Source of the DNA: Longispora sp040681875 | GTDB taxonomy: Bacteria; Actinomycetota; Actinomycetes; Mycobacteriales; Micromonosporaceae | DNA: 64,000 bases | Direction: 5' to 3' | Assembly: GCF_040681875.1 (NCBI RefSeq) | Contig: NZ_JBFAZP010000011.1 | Coordinates: 124,001 to 188,000 of the forward strand | In this document: piece after piece, positions 1 to 8,368 of the stretch | Numbering within the stretch: position 1 is the stretch's first letter | How the letters are laid out: each line of letters opens with the position of its first letter | Position numbers and translations under genes: made by a program | The notes under the pieces: generated by a model | Told to the model about the DNA's origin: nothing | Databases searched by the model: none | Seen by the model: the letters and a program-made list of their open reading frames with translations, nothing else

Positions 1-994
1 CGTCGAGCTGCACCATCGGGCGCAGGTCCGGCGGGATGACCGGGACGCAGTCCAGCACCATGCCGAGCGGCGAGTTGCCGGTGCTCAGGAACGCGGCGAC
101 GACCTTCAGGCGCTTGAGGGCACGGATCTTGCGCTGGCCCTTGCCCGAACGGATGGTCTCCCGCAGCAGCTCGGCCTCTTCGTTCAGGTCGAGGTTCTGC
201 AGGAGGGCCTTGATCGCCTCGGCACCCATGCCGCCGGTGAAGTAGTCCTCGAACCGGTCGCGGAGCTCGCGGTAGAGCATCTCGTCCGGGACGAGCTGCT
301 TCGGCTCGAGCTTGCGGAAGGTGTCGAGCACCTCGTCGAGGCGGTCGATCTCGCGCTGGATCCGGTCCCGGATCTGGCGCATCTCGCGCTCGCCGGCTTC
401 CTTCACCTTGCGGCGGACGTCAGCCTTCGCGCCCTCGGCCTCCAGCTCGCCCAGGTCGGCCTCGAGCTTCTTGGCCCGGCCGTCGACGTCGACGTCGCGA
501 CGGTTCTCCAGCTGGCGCTTCTCCGCGAGGATCTCGTTCTCGATCGTCTGCAGGTCGCGGTGCCGGGCCTCGGTGTCGACACTGGTGACGACGTACGAGG
601 CGAAGTAGATGATCTTTTCCAGGTCCTTCGGCGCGAGGTCCAGCAGGTAACCCAGCCGGCTCGGCACGCCCTTGAAGTACCAGATGTGGGTCACCGAGGC
701 GGCGAGCTCGATGTGGCCCATGCGTTCACGGCGGACCTTCGCCCGGGTCACCTCGACGCCGCAGCGCTCACAGATGATGCCCTTGAAACGAACCCGCTTG
801 TACTTGCCGCAGTAGCACTCCCAGTCCCGGGTCGGACCGAAGATCTTCTCGCAGAAGAGTCCGTCCTTCTCAGGCTTCAGGGTGCGGTAGTTGATGGTCT
901 CGGGCTTCTTGACCTCGCCGTGCGACCACTGACGGATGTCGTCAGCCGTAGCCAGACCGATCCGCAGCTCATCGAAGTAGTTCACATCGAGCAC
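1..994 (-). CDS. rpoC: DNA-directed RNA polymerase subunit beta' (partial, 3' end outside window)
   Basis: N-terminal about 331 residues of the beta' subunit, the clamp-bearing large subunit of RNA polymerase. The translation begins MLDVNYFDELRIGLATADDI and carries the N-terminal zinc-binding cysteines at about residues 60, 62, 75 and 78 (CYCGK...CERCG). A long helical region with many charged residues follows (about 170-260), and the window ends near the conserved LDCVPVIPPDLRPM segment. I chose the GTG start at 994 because an AAGGA ribosome site lies about 10 bases upstream and the N-terminus matches the family. It follows rpoB by 83 bases in the same direction. The C-terminal three quarters, including the catalytic NADFDGD motif, are off the left edge. 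Confidence 0.97.
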   Translation of the reverse strand, partial: MLDVNYFDELRIGLATADDIRQWSHGEVKKPETINYRTLKPEKDGLFCEKIFGPTRDWECYCGKYKRVRFKGIICERCGVEVTRAKVRRERMGHIELAASVTHIWYFKGVPSRLGYLLDLAPKDLEKIIYFASYVVTSVDTEARHRDLQTIENEILAEKRQLENRRDVDVDGRAKKLEADLGELEAEGAKADVRRKVKEAGEREMRQIRDRIQREIDRLDEVLDTFRKLEPKQLVPDEMLYRELRDRFEDYFTGGMGAEAIKALLQNLDLNEEAELLRETIRSGKGQRKIRALKRLKVVAAFLSTGNSPLGMVLDCVPVIPPDLRPMVQLD

Positions 995-1047
995 TTCGTC
1001 TACGTCCTTACTCAGTTACTCGGGCAGTCAGTGTCTGTCGGAGGTGT

Positions 1048-1071
1048 GGCCGGCCCCTCACGGGGCCGGCC
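1048..1071 (-). other. GC-rich perfect hairpin between rpoB and rpoC
   Basis: A perfect 10-bp stem (GGCCGGCCCC / GGGGCCGGCC) with a four-base TCAC loop lies just after the rpoB stop codon and before the rpoC ribosome site. There is no T-run after it, so it is more likely an RNA stability, processing or pausing element than a full terminator. The structure is read directly; the function is inferred. Confidence 0.6.
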
Positions 1072-1077
1072 GCGACT

Positions 1078-4000
1078 TCAGACCTCTTCGACGCTGCTCG
1101 GCTCACGCCGCGACAGGTCGATCCCCAGCTCCTCGGCAGCGCGGAAGACCTCGTCGTCCTGGTCCCGCATTTCCAGGGGCACGCCGTCCGACGAGAGGAC
1201 CTCGACGTTCAGGCAGAGCGACTGGAGCTCCTTGAGCAGCACCTTGAAGGACTCCGGGATACCCGGCTCGGGGATGTTCTCCCCCTTGACGATGGCCTCG
1301 TAGACCTTCACGCGGCCGAGCACGTCGTCCGACTTGATGGTGAGCAGTTCCTGCAGGGCGTAGGCGGCGCCGTACGCCTGCATGGCCCAGCACTCCATCT
1401 CACCGAAGCGCTGACCACCGAACTGGGCCTTACCACCGAGCGGCTGCTGCGTGATCATCGAGTAGGGACCCGTCGACCGCGCGTGGATCTTGTCATCCAC
1501 CAGGTGGTTCAGCTTGAGGATGTAGACGTAGCCGACCGCGATCGGGTGCGGCAACGGCTCGCCGGAGCGGCCGTCGAACAGCTTCGCCTTACCGTTGCCC
1601 TCGACGAGCTGCTGCCCGTCACGGGTGCGGATCGTGGACGCGAGAAGACCGGTGATCTCCTCCTCGCGGGCACCGTCGAACACCGGGGTTCCGACCCGGG
1701 TGTTCGGCCCGGACTCGTCCGCGCCGATCGCCCGAAGGGCCTTCTTCCACTCGGCGTCCTCGCCCTCGACCTTCCAGCCCGTCTTGGCCACCCAGCCGAG
1801 GTGCATCTCGAGCACCTGGCCGATGTTCATACGGCCCGGAACACCGAGCGGGTTCAGCACGATGTCGACCGGCGTGCCGTCCTGGAGGAACGGCATGTCC
1901 TCGACCGGGAGGATCTTGGAGATGACACCCTTGTTGCCGTGGCGTCCGGCGAGCTTGTCGCCGTCCTGGATCTTCCGCTTCTGGGCCACGTAGACGCGGA
2001 CCAGCTCGTTGACGCCCGGGGGCAGCTCGTCGCCGTCGTCGCGGCTGAACGTGCGGACCCCGATGACCGTGCCGGTCTCGCCGTGCGGAACCTTCAGCGA
2101 CGTGTCCCGCACCTCGCGGGCCTTCTCGCCGAAGATGGCGCGCAGCAGGCGCTCCTCCGGGGTCAGCTCGGTCTCACCCTTGGGCGTGACCTTGCCGACC
2201 AGGATGTCGCCGGGGACGACCTCGGCACCGATCCGGATGATGCCGCGCTCGTCGAGGTCGGCGAGCATCTCCTCGCTGACATTCGGGATGTCGCGGGTGA
2301 TCTCCTCCGGCCCCAACTTGGTGTCGCGGGCGTCGACCTCGTGCTCCTCGATGTGGATCGAGGTGAGCACGTCCTCCTGCACGAGGCGCTGCGACAGGAT
2401 GATCGCGTCCTCGTAGTTGTGACCCTCCCACGGCATGAACGCCACGAGCAGGTTCTTGCCGAGCGCCATCTCGCCCTGGTCCGTACACGGACCGTCGGCG
2501 ATGACCTGGCCGGCCTCGACACGGGAGCCCTCGATGACGACCGGCTTCTGGTTCACGCAGGAACCGGAGTTCGACCGACGGAACTTGTGCAGCAGGTACG
2601 TCCGGCGGTGGCCGTCGTCCTGGTGCACCGTCACGTAGTCGGCGCAGACGTCCTCGACGACACCGGCGACCTCGGCGACGACCACGTCACCGGCGTCGAC
2701 CGCTGCCCGGTACTCCATACCCGTACCGACCAGAGGAGCGTCGCTCTTGATCAGCGGCACGGCCTGACGCTGCATGTTCGCACCCATGAGGGCACGGTTC
2801 GCGTCGTCGTGCTCGAGGAACGGGATCATGGCGGTCGCGACCGACGTCATCTGACGCGGCGAGACATCCATGTAGTCGACGGCCTTCGGGGTGACGAAGT
2901 CGACCTCGCCGCCCTTCCGACGCACCAGGACGCGGTCCTCGAGGAACGTGCCGTCGGCGCGCAGCGGGGCGTTCGCCTGCGCGATGACGTGCCGGTCCTC
3001 TTCGTCCGCGGTCAGGTAGTCGACCTGCTCGGTGACCCGACCGGAGTCGTCGACCTTGCGGTACGGCGTCTCGATGAAGCCGAACGGGTTGACCCGCGCG
3101 AACGTCGAGAGAGCGCCGATCAGGCCGATGTTCGGGCCTTCCGGGGTCTCGATCGGGCACATCCGGCCGTAGTGGGACGGGTGCACGTCACGGACCTCGA
3201 AGCCGGCCCGCTCACGGGACAGACCACCCGGGCCCAGCGCGCTGAGGCGCCGGCGGTGGGTCAGACCCGCCAGGGGGTTGTTCTGGTCCATGAACTGGGA
3301 CAACTGGGACGTCCCGAAGAACTCCTTGATCGCCGCCACGACGGGACGGATGTTGATCAGGGTCTGCGGGGTGATCGCCTCGACGTCCTGCGTGGTCATC
3401 CGCTCACGGACGACGCGCTCCATCCGACTCAGGCCGACGCGCACCTGGTTCTGGATGAGCTCGCCCACCGTGCGCAGCCGCCGGTTGCCGAAGTGGTCGA
3501 TGTCGTCGGACTCGTAGCCCTCCTCACCGGCGTGCAGCCGGCAGAGGTACTCGATCGTCGACACGACGTCCTCGTCGGTCAGAACGCCCGTGGTGATCGG
3601 GGCGTCCACAGCCAGCTTCTTGTTGACCTTGTACCGGCCGACCTTCGCGAGGTCGTACCGCTTCGGGTTGAAGAAGAGGTTGTCGAGGAGGTTCTGGGCG
3701 TTCTCCCGCGTCGGCGGCTCGCCGGGACGCAACTTCCGGTAGATGTCCAGCAACGCCTCGTCCTGCGTGGCGATGTGGTCCTTCTCCAGGGTGGTCATCA
3801 TGAGCTCGGACCAGGAGAAACGCTCCCGGATCTGCTCATCCGACCAGCCGATGGCCTTCAGAAGGACGGTCACGGCCTGCCGACGCTTGCGGTCGATACG
3901 CACACCGACCGTCTCGCGCTTGTCGATGTCGAACTCGAGCCAGGCCCCCCGGCTCGGGATGACCTTGACGCTCGACAGGTCGCGGTCAGACGTCTTGTCA

Positions 4001-4512
4001 GGCTCTTTGGTGTAGTAGACACCCGGAGACCGGACGAGCTGGGAGACGACGACACGCTCGGTGCCATTGATGATGAAGGTGCCCTTCGGCGTCATCATCG
4101 GGAAGTCACCCATGAACACCGTCTGGCTCTTGATCTCGCCGGTGCCGTGGTTAGTGAACTCTGCGGTTACGAAGAGAGGAGCGCAGTACGTCAGGTCCTT
4201 CTCCTTGCACTCTTCGATCGAGGCCTTGACCTCGTCGAAGCGCGGTGCGGAGAAAGACAGGGACATCGTGCCGGAGAAGTCCTCGATCGGACTGATCTCT
4301 TCGAGGATCTCCTCGAGGCCGGCGCGGGCGATCTGCTCGTCCGCGTTCCGGAACTGCCACGCTTCGTTCCCGACGAGCCAGTCGAACGACTCGGTCTGGA
4401 TAGCGAGGAGGTTCGGGACCTCGAGGTTTTCTTTGATCCTGCCGAATGAGACCCGGCGCGGGGCGTATGCGCTAGTCGTGAAACTGGTCTTCGCAGGGCG
4501 GGAAGCTGCCAA
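1078..4512 (-). CDS. rpoB: DNA-directed RNA polymerase subunit beta
   Basis: Beta subunit of RNA polymerase, about 1144 residues, the usual actinobacterial length. The rifampicin-binding region lies near residues 400-430 (GTSQLSQFMDQNNPLAGLTH onward); residues equal to E. coli Q513, D516, H526 and S531 are wild type, while the position equal to S522 is Ala and K527 is Arg. The conserved ETPEGPNIGLI, KGETELTPEERLLRAIFGEK and GGKAQFGGQRFGEMECWA blocks are present. The open frame reaches 4560, but I place the start at the TTG at 4512: GGAAGGA lies 7 bases upstream and the protein then begins MAASRPAKTS, as in relatives. Transcribed leftwards ahead of rpoC, with its own predicted -10 box at 4597-4602. 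Confidence 0.98.
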   Translation of the reverse strand: MAASRPAKTSFTTSAYAPRRVSFGRIKENLEVPNLLAIQTESFDWLVGNEAWQFRNADEQIARAGLEEILEEISPIEDFSGTMSLSFSAPRFDEVKASIEECKEKDLTYCAPLFVTAEFTNHGTGEIKSQTVFMGDFPMMTPKGTFIINGTERVVVSQLVRSPGVYYTKEPDKTSDRDLSSVKVIPSRGAWLEFDIDKRETVGVRIDRKRRQAVTVLLKAIGWSDEQIRERFSWSELMMTTLEKDHIATQDEALLDIYRKLRPGEPPTRENAQNLLDNLFFNPKRYDLAKVGRYKVNKKLAVDAPITTGVLTDEDVVSTIEYLCRLHAGEEGYESDDIDHFGNRRLRTVGELIQNQVRVGLSRMERVVRERMTTQDVEAITPQTLINIRPVVAAIKEFFGTSQLSQFMDQNNPLAGLTHRRRLSALGPGGLSRERAGFEVRDVHPSHYGRMCPIETPEGPNIGLIGALSTFARVNPFGFIETPYRKVDDSGRVTEQVDYLTADEEDRHVIAQANAPLRADGTFLEDRVLVRRKGGEVDFVTPKAVDYMDVSPRQMTSVATAMIPFLEHDDANRALMGANMQRQAVPLIKSDAPLVGTGMEYRAAVDAGDVVVAEVAGVVEDVCADYVTVHQDDGHRRTYLLHKFRRSNSGSCVNQKPVVIEGSRVEAGQVIADGPCTDQGEMALGKNLLVAFMPWEGHNYEDAIILSQRLVQEDVLTSIHIEEHEVDARDTKLGPEEITRDIPNVSEEMLADLDERGIIRIGAEVVPGDILVGKVTPKGETELTPEERLLRAIFGEKAREVRDTSLKVPHGETGTVIGVRTFSRDDGDELPPGVNELVRVYVAQKRKIQDGDKLAGRHGNKGVISKILPVEDMPFLQDGTPVDIVLNPLGVPGRMNIGQVLEMHLGWVAKTGWKVEGEDAEWKKALRAIGADESGPNTRVGTPVFDGAREEEITGLLASTIRTRDGQQLVEGNGKAKLFDGRSGEPLPHPIAVGYVYILKLNHLVDDKIHARSTGPYSMITQQPLGGKAQFGGQRFGEMECWAMQAYGAAYALQELLTIKSDDVLGRVKVYEAIVKGENIPEPGIPESFKVLLKELQSLCLNVEVLSSDGVPLEMRDQDDEVFRAAEELGIDLSRREPSSVEEV

Positions 4513-4596
4513 GATGCGTCCTTCCGAGGACCTGTACTGCAACGGCCGTTTTACGCGCACCCTGAAAGACCAGACCGAAAATGGCCGAGAACGGAC

Positions 4597-4602
4597 ATTA
4601 TA
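4597..4602 (-). promoter_or_regulatory. Predicted rpoB -10 box
   Basis: On the minus strand the sequence is an exact TATAAT, unusual in DNA this GC-rich, about 85 bases upstream of the rpoB TTG start. No strong -35 box is seen at 16-18 bases. If used, transcription would start near 4590 and leave a 5' leader of roughly 75-80 bases. The box is seen directly; promoter function is inferred. Confidence 0.55.
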
Positions 4603-4612
4603 GACTGGGCCG

Positions 4613-4924
4613 GTGTCAGAAGGCAGCGCAAACTAGCAGTGTAGCCGAAAGGCGCACGGCTGTCCAGGCGGGTGCCAGGTCTGCCTCTACGCGGCGCGGC
4701 AGCCCCCGGTCATAGTGCCGGTGTGGGCCCCACCCGCGGAGGCTCCGGTGACTGGCAGCGGCCCTCTGGGTGCAGCGGTGTTACTGGAAACAGCCTGCCG
4801 GAGCCGACCCCCTCCGTCAAGGGGCACACGCTCTAACGCGGCCGCCACGCCGAACGGTTCTGGCGGCTACCCGTTCCGACGCAGGTCAGAGGCTTGTCGC
4901 TCCAGAACACAGACGGGATAACGA
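4613..4924. other. rplL-rpoB intergenic stretch without a gene
   Basis: About 310 bases between the predicted rpoB promoter and the rplL terminator. Short open frames here lack ribosome sites and family resemblance. It presumably holds the upstream part of the rpoB promoter region. I see no RNA gene or clear repeat in it. Confidence 0.5.
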
Positions 4925-4962
4925 CGCGGGGGTGACCACTCCAAAGAGTGGTCACCCCCGCG
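4925..4962 (-). terminator. Strong hairpin after rplL
   Basis: Perfect 17-bp inverted repeat (CGCGGGGGTGACCACTC and its complement) with a CAAA loop, 13 bases beyond the rplL stop codon. The stem is very stable; the following sequence is not clearly U-rich, as is common in high-GC actinobacteria. It separates the rplJL unit from rpoBC, which has its own predicted promoter. Confidence 0.8.
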
Positions 4963-4975
4963 GTGAAACGTGAAA

Positions 4976-5359
4976 CTACTTCAGCGTGACCGAACCGCCG
5001 GCAGCCTCGAGCTGAGCCTTGGCCTTCTCGGCGGCGTCCTTGGCGACGTTCTCCAGGATGTTGGCCGGGGCACCCTCGACCAGGTCCTTGGCCTCCTTGA
5101 GACCGAGGTTGGTGAGCGCGCGCACCTCCTTGATGACCTGGATCTTCTTCTCGCCGGCGCTCTCGAGGACGACGGTGAACTCGTCCTTCTCCTCCGGAGC
5201 CTCGGCAGCGGCACCGGGGCCGGCCGGGCCCGCGATGGCGACCGGGGCGGCGGCGGTGACGTCGAACTTGTCCTCGAACGCCTTCACGAACTCGGAGAGC
5301 TCGATAAGGGTCATGTTCTCGAACTGGCCGAGCAGCTCGTCCTGGGTGAGCTTCGCCAT
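4976..5359 (-). CDS. rplL: 50S ribosomal protein L7/L12
   Basis: Ribosomal stalk protein, 127 residues, the usual length. The N-terminal dimerisation domain (MAKLTQDELLGQFENMTLIE) is followed by an Ala/Pro/Gly-rich hinge at about 40-58 and the C-terminal factor-binding domain with KKIQVIKEVRALTNLGLKEA, which contacts the GTPase translation factors. It lies 59 bases downstream of rplJ in the same direction, as expected for the L10(L12) operon, and is closed by the hairpin at 4925-4962. Confidence 0.98.
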   Translation of the reverse strand: MAKLTQDELLGQFENMTLIELSEFVKAFEDKFDVTAAAPVAIAGPAGPGAAAEAPEEKDEFTVVLESAGEKKIQVIKEVRALTNLGLKEAKDLVEGAPANILENVAKDAAEKAKAQLEAAGGSVTLK

Positions 5360-5418
5360 GGTAGGCGTCCTTTCGTGTAACGGTACGTCGGTGGATGTAC
5401 AGGACAGAAGTCCTGGGG

Positions 5419-6006
5419 TTAGGCCTCGGCGCTCGCCTCGTCGGCCGGCGCCTCGGCGCCGTCGGCCGGTGCCTCGGCACCGGCGGCCTTCTTGTCCTGC
5501 AGTGCAGCAGCCGTACGCGCCATCTTCGACAGCGGAGCCTGGAACACGGCGGCAGCCTTGCTCAGGTTCGCCTTCATGGCACCGGCCAGCTTGGCCAGCA
5601 GCACCTCGCGCGACTCGAGGTCGGCGAGCTTCTGGACCTCAGCGGCCGAGATGGCCTTGCCCTCGAAGACGCCGCCCTTGATCACGAGGAGCGGGTGGGT
5701 CTTCGCGAAGTCGCGGAGCCCCTTCGCAGCCTCGACAGCGTCGCCGCCGACGAATGCGAGCGCGGTAGGACCGGTGAACAGCACGTCGAGCCCCTCGAGG
5801 CCCGCCTCCACCGCAGCACGCTTCGCCAGCGTGTTCTTGGCGACGGCGTACGTGGTCTCACGTCCGAGCGACCGCCGCAGCTGGGTCAGCTGGGAGACCT
5901 TCAGGCCCCGGTACTCGGTCAGAACAGTCGCCGAAGAGTTCTGGAACTTGTCCACGAGCTCTGCGACGGCATCGGCCTTGTCGGCCCGGACCGGCTTGTC
6001 CGCCAT
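5419..6006 (-). CDS. rplJ: 50S ribosomal protein L10
   Basis: L10, base of the ribosomal stalk, 195 residues. The family signature is visible: MADKPVRADKADAVAELVDK, TEYRGLKVSQLTQLRR and AVAKNTLAKRAAVEAGL. The C-terminal helix that binds L12 dimers is followed by an Ala/Glu-rich tail (AEAPADGAEAPADEASAEA), a common actinobacterial extension. ATG start at 6006 with a GAGAGAGG ribosome site. The gene is first in the rplJ-rplL unit and is preceded by a structured leader (6020-6087) that may mediate autogenous control by L10(L12). Confidence 0.98.
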   Translation of the reverse strand: MADKPVRADKADAVAELVDKFQNSSATVLTEYRGLKVSQLTQLRRSLGRETTYAVAKNTLAKRAAVEAGLEGLDVLFTGPTALAFVGGDAVEAAKGLRDFAKTHPLLVIKGGVFEGKAISAAEVQKLADLESREVLLAKLAGAMKANLSKAAAVFQAPLSKMARTAAALQDKKAAGAEAPADGAEAPADEASAEA

Positions 6007-6019
6007 GTCCCTCCTCTCT

Positions 6020-6087
6020 CGTTACTCCGACCACGTGGTCGTCCGCGGTAACGAGAAAACGCCCCGGCGCAGGGCGCACGGAGCGTT
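6020..6087 (-). promoter_or_regulatory. Structured leader of rplJ-rplL (possible L10 autoregulation or attenuator)
   Basis: Two nested structures lie between the S8 peptidase stop and rplJ. In transcript order, a hairpin at 6087-6058 (AACGC...GCGTT arms, GC-rich inside) is followed at once by UUUU, resembling an intrinsic terminator or attenuator. A second stem (CGTTAC 6020-6025 with GTAACG 6048-6053) encloses a perfect 12-base palindrome GACCACGTGGTC at 6029-6040, very near the rplJ ribosome site. L10 leaders controlled by the L10(L12) complex are known in bacteria; assignment here is by position and structure only. Confidence 0.5.
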
Positions 6088-6113
6088 GGACGCGAAAGTT
6101 CCGCGTCGAGCGA

Positions 6114-7403
6114 CTATCCGTCATCCTGCGCGGGCCGTCCGCTCAATGCGGAACCTTCAACCACACCATTTTCAGGTACGGTGACCAGCGGTCTCTGGGT
6201 GAACTTCGACCACAGTACGCGGCTGGGGCCCGTTCCTCCAAATCGGGGCACAGTGATCTGCGCCCTCCAGAACACGGTCGCCAGCAGAGCCAACCCGGCG
6301 AGCACCGCCCCGACGAGCAGCCACGGCGCGACCTCGGCCCGATCCTGGGCCGGCCCGGCGGTCAGCGCCTGGGGCCGTACGGTCTCGCCGGACACGGTCG
6401 GCAGCGGGTACCGGTCGACCCGGGGCACCTCCGCGACGACGGCGGCCATGGCGTCCACGGCCCCGAAGCCGTACTGCAGGTCGCGGCCCTTGGGGCCCTT
6501 GTCCTGCGCCGTGCGGATCAGGCGGTTCACGACATCGGCGGCGGACATGTCCGGATAGCGCGCCCGGATCAGGGCCACCACCCCCGCGACCAGCGCCGTC
6601 GCCCCCGACGTACCGGAGGCGGACGTGTAGCCCGTGCGGGTCTCGAACGGCAGCAGCTCGCCCGGGGCGGCCACCACGACCTGCGGCCCGGTCTGCGAAC
6701 CCGCCCAGATCTCCCCGTGCCGGTTCAGCGCGCTCACCGCGACCACCCCGGGGAACGCGGCCGGTTCGGACACCTGGGGGCCGTCCTGGCCCTGCTGGAT
6801 GTTCCCGGCGGCCGCGACGATCACCACGTCGTGGTCCAGCGCGTACTGCACCAGGCGGCGCTTCCACTCCGCGTCCGGGGTCGGCGGCCCGCCGAGGGAC
6901 ATGCTGATCACCTTGGCGCCGTGGTCGACGGCCCACACGACCGCCCGGTACACGTTCTCGGTACTGAAGGCGCCGTCCGCCTGCCGGGTGATCTTCACCG
7001 GGAGGATCTTCGCCTCGGGGGCCGCGCCGAGCAGCCGGTCGTCGTCCCCGCCCTTGCCCGCGATCAGGCTGGCCATCCCGGTGCCGTGGCCGTCCTCGTC
7101 GTTGCGGCCGTCACCGGTCGTCCCCGCGTTCGTGATCTCCGTACCGTGCAGCACCTGGCCGCTCAGCGCCGGGCCGTCGGGGTCCACCCCGGTGTCGATG
7201 ACCGCGACCGTCGTACCCGCGCCGCGGATCACGGACTGGGCGGCGGGGATGTTCATCGCGCCCAGGTACCACGAGCGCTCGCGCAGGTTCGGCGGCTGGT
7301 CCGGGCCGGCCTGGGCAGGGGTCGCCACCAGCCCGCCGCCGACGGTGAGGATGGCCGCGAGAGCGACGTGCCGGCACACGAACGCCCTTGCCCGCACAGC
7401 CAC
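6114..7403 (-). CDS. Secreted, membrane-anchored S8 (subtilisin/mycosin-like) serine peptidase
   Basis: Subtilisin-family peptidase of 429 residues. An N-terminal signal peptide (about 1-32, ending ATPAQA) is followed by the catalytic triad Asp70 (VAVIDTGVD), His106 (DGHGTGMASL) and Ser266 (SGTSGATA), with the oxyanion Asn201 (AAAGN). A single membrane helix near 360-385 precedes a short basic tail, so the enzyme should be tethered with its active domain outside. This layout matches mycosins and related actinobacterial S8 proteins, but no type VII secretion genes are near. GTG start at 7403 with a GGGAGG site. It sits between rplA and rplJ, splitting the ribosomal protein cluster, and probably has its own promoter because a terminator follows rplA. 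Confidence 0.9.
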   Translation of the reverse strand: MAVRARAFVCRHVALAAILTVGGGLVATPAQAGPDQPPNLRERSWYLGAMNIPAAQSVIRGAGTTVAVIDTGVDPDGPALSGQVLHGTEITNAGTTGDGRNDEDGHGTGMASLIAGKGGDDDRLLGAAPEAKILPVKITRQADGAFSTENVYRAVVWAVDHGAKVISMSLGGPPTPDAEWKRRLVQYALDHDVVIVAAAGNIQQGQDGPQVSEPAAFPGVVAVSALNRHGEIWAGSQTGPQVVVAAPGELLPFETRTGYTSASGTSGATALVAGVVALIRARYPDMSAADVVNRLIRTAQDKGPKGRDLQYGFGAVDAMAAVVAEVPRVDRYPLPTVSGETVRPQALTAGPAQDRAEVAPWLLVGAVLAGLALLATVFWRAQITVPRFGGTGPSRVLWSKFTQRPLVTVPENGVVEGSALSGRPAQDDG

Positions 7404-7530
7404 CTGCCACCCTCCCCGTACACACGAGTCCCAACGCGCGCCGATGCCGCAGCACAGCGCATGTCGGGCAGCGTGCCACAGTCCTCATCGGAAGGGAACC
7501 CCTTCCCAGGAGTTAAACAGGGACAAACGC

Positions 7531-7564
7531 CGACAGGGCACCCCCTCACGGGAGTGCCCTGTCG
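7531..7564 (-). terminator. Hairpin after rplA
   Basis: Inverted repeat CGACAGGGCAC ... GTGCCCTGTCG located 14 bases downstream of the rplA stop codon on the minus strand. One imperfect pair lies inside the stem. It probably ends the rplK-rplA transcript before the S8 peptidase gene. Confidence 0.7.
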
Positions 7565-7577
7565 GGAAGAGGATTGC

Positions 7578-8297
7578 CTAGCCCTCGACGGGGGCGTCCT
7601 CGTGCAGGTTGCGGTAGCGGTTCGGGTCGACCTGGATGCCCGGCCCCATCGTCGTGGCGACGGTGACCTTCTTCAGGTACTTGCCCTTGGCCGAGGACGG
7701 CTTCGCCCGCAGCACCTCTTCGAGCGCGGCGGCGTAGTTGTCGATGAGCTTGGACTCGTCGAACGACGCCTTGCCGATGATGAGGTGCAGGTTCGAGTGC
7801 TTGTCCACCCGGAAGGTGATCTTTCCACCCTTGATCTCGTTGATCGCCTTGGTGACGTCCATGGTCACCGTGCCGGTCTTCGGGTTCGGCATGAGGCCGC
7901 GCGGGCCCAGAATCCGCGCGATCTTACCGATCTTGGCCATCTGGTCCGGCGTCGCGATCGCGGCGTCGAAGTCCAGCCAACCACCCTGGATCCGGGCGAC
8001 CAGCTCCTCGGAGCCGACCTCGTCGGCACCGGCGGCGACGGCCTCTTCGGCCTTCGCGCCGGACGCGAACACGATCACGCGGGCGGTCTTACCGGTGCCG
8101 TGCGGCAGGTTGACCACGCCACGGACCATCTGGTCCGCCTTGCGGGGGTCGACGCCGATCCGCATCGAGATCTCGACGGTCTCGTCGAACTTGGCGCCAC
8201 TGGTGGCCTTGGCGAGCTTGATCGCCTCGGACGGGCTGTAGATCTTGTCCCGGTCGATCTGCTCAGCGGCCTTGCGGTAGTTCTTTCCGTACGACAT
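7578..8297 (-). CDS. rplA: 50S ribosomal protein L1
   Basis: L1, the mobile stalk protein near the E site, 239 residues from the ATG at 8297. The open frame extends upstream to 8345, but MSYGKNYRKAAEQIDRDKIY is the family N-terminus and an AGGAG site lies nine bases before it. Conserved blocks KFDETVEISMRIGVDPRKAD and RGLMPNPKTGTVT (the L1 signature) are visible. It is 71 bases downstream of rplK in the same direction, the usual L11 operon order; L1 often represses this operon in other bacteria. Confidence 0.98.
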   Translation of the reverse strand: MSYGKNYRKAAEQIDRDKIYSPSEAIKLAKATSGAKFDETVEISMRIGVDPRKADQMVRGVVNLPHGTGKTARVIVFASGAKAEEAVAAGADEVGSEELVARIQGGWLDFDAAIATPDQMAKIGKIARILGPRGLMPNPKTGTVTMDVTKAINEIKGGKITFRVDKHSNLHLIIGKASFDESKLIDNYAAALEEVLRAKPSSAKGKYLKKVTVATTMGPGIQVDPNRYRNLHEDAPVEG

Positions 8298-8368
8298 AGC
8301 TCTGTACTCCTGTGGTGTCTGGCGGGCCATCGAGGGCCCTCCCACGGTTGACGCTGACGGGCTGCCGA

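Noticed and set aside
1483..4449. 988-residue open frame antisense to rpoB
   Set aside because: High-GC genes leave long open frames on the opposite strand; no ribosome site, no family resemblance, and rpoB is certain.
4715..4973. Short plus-strand frames in the rplL-rpoB gap
   Set aside because: Overlapping alternatives, no ribosome site, composition unlike real genes, and one runs through the terminator.
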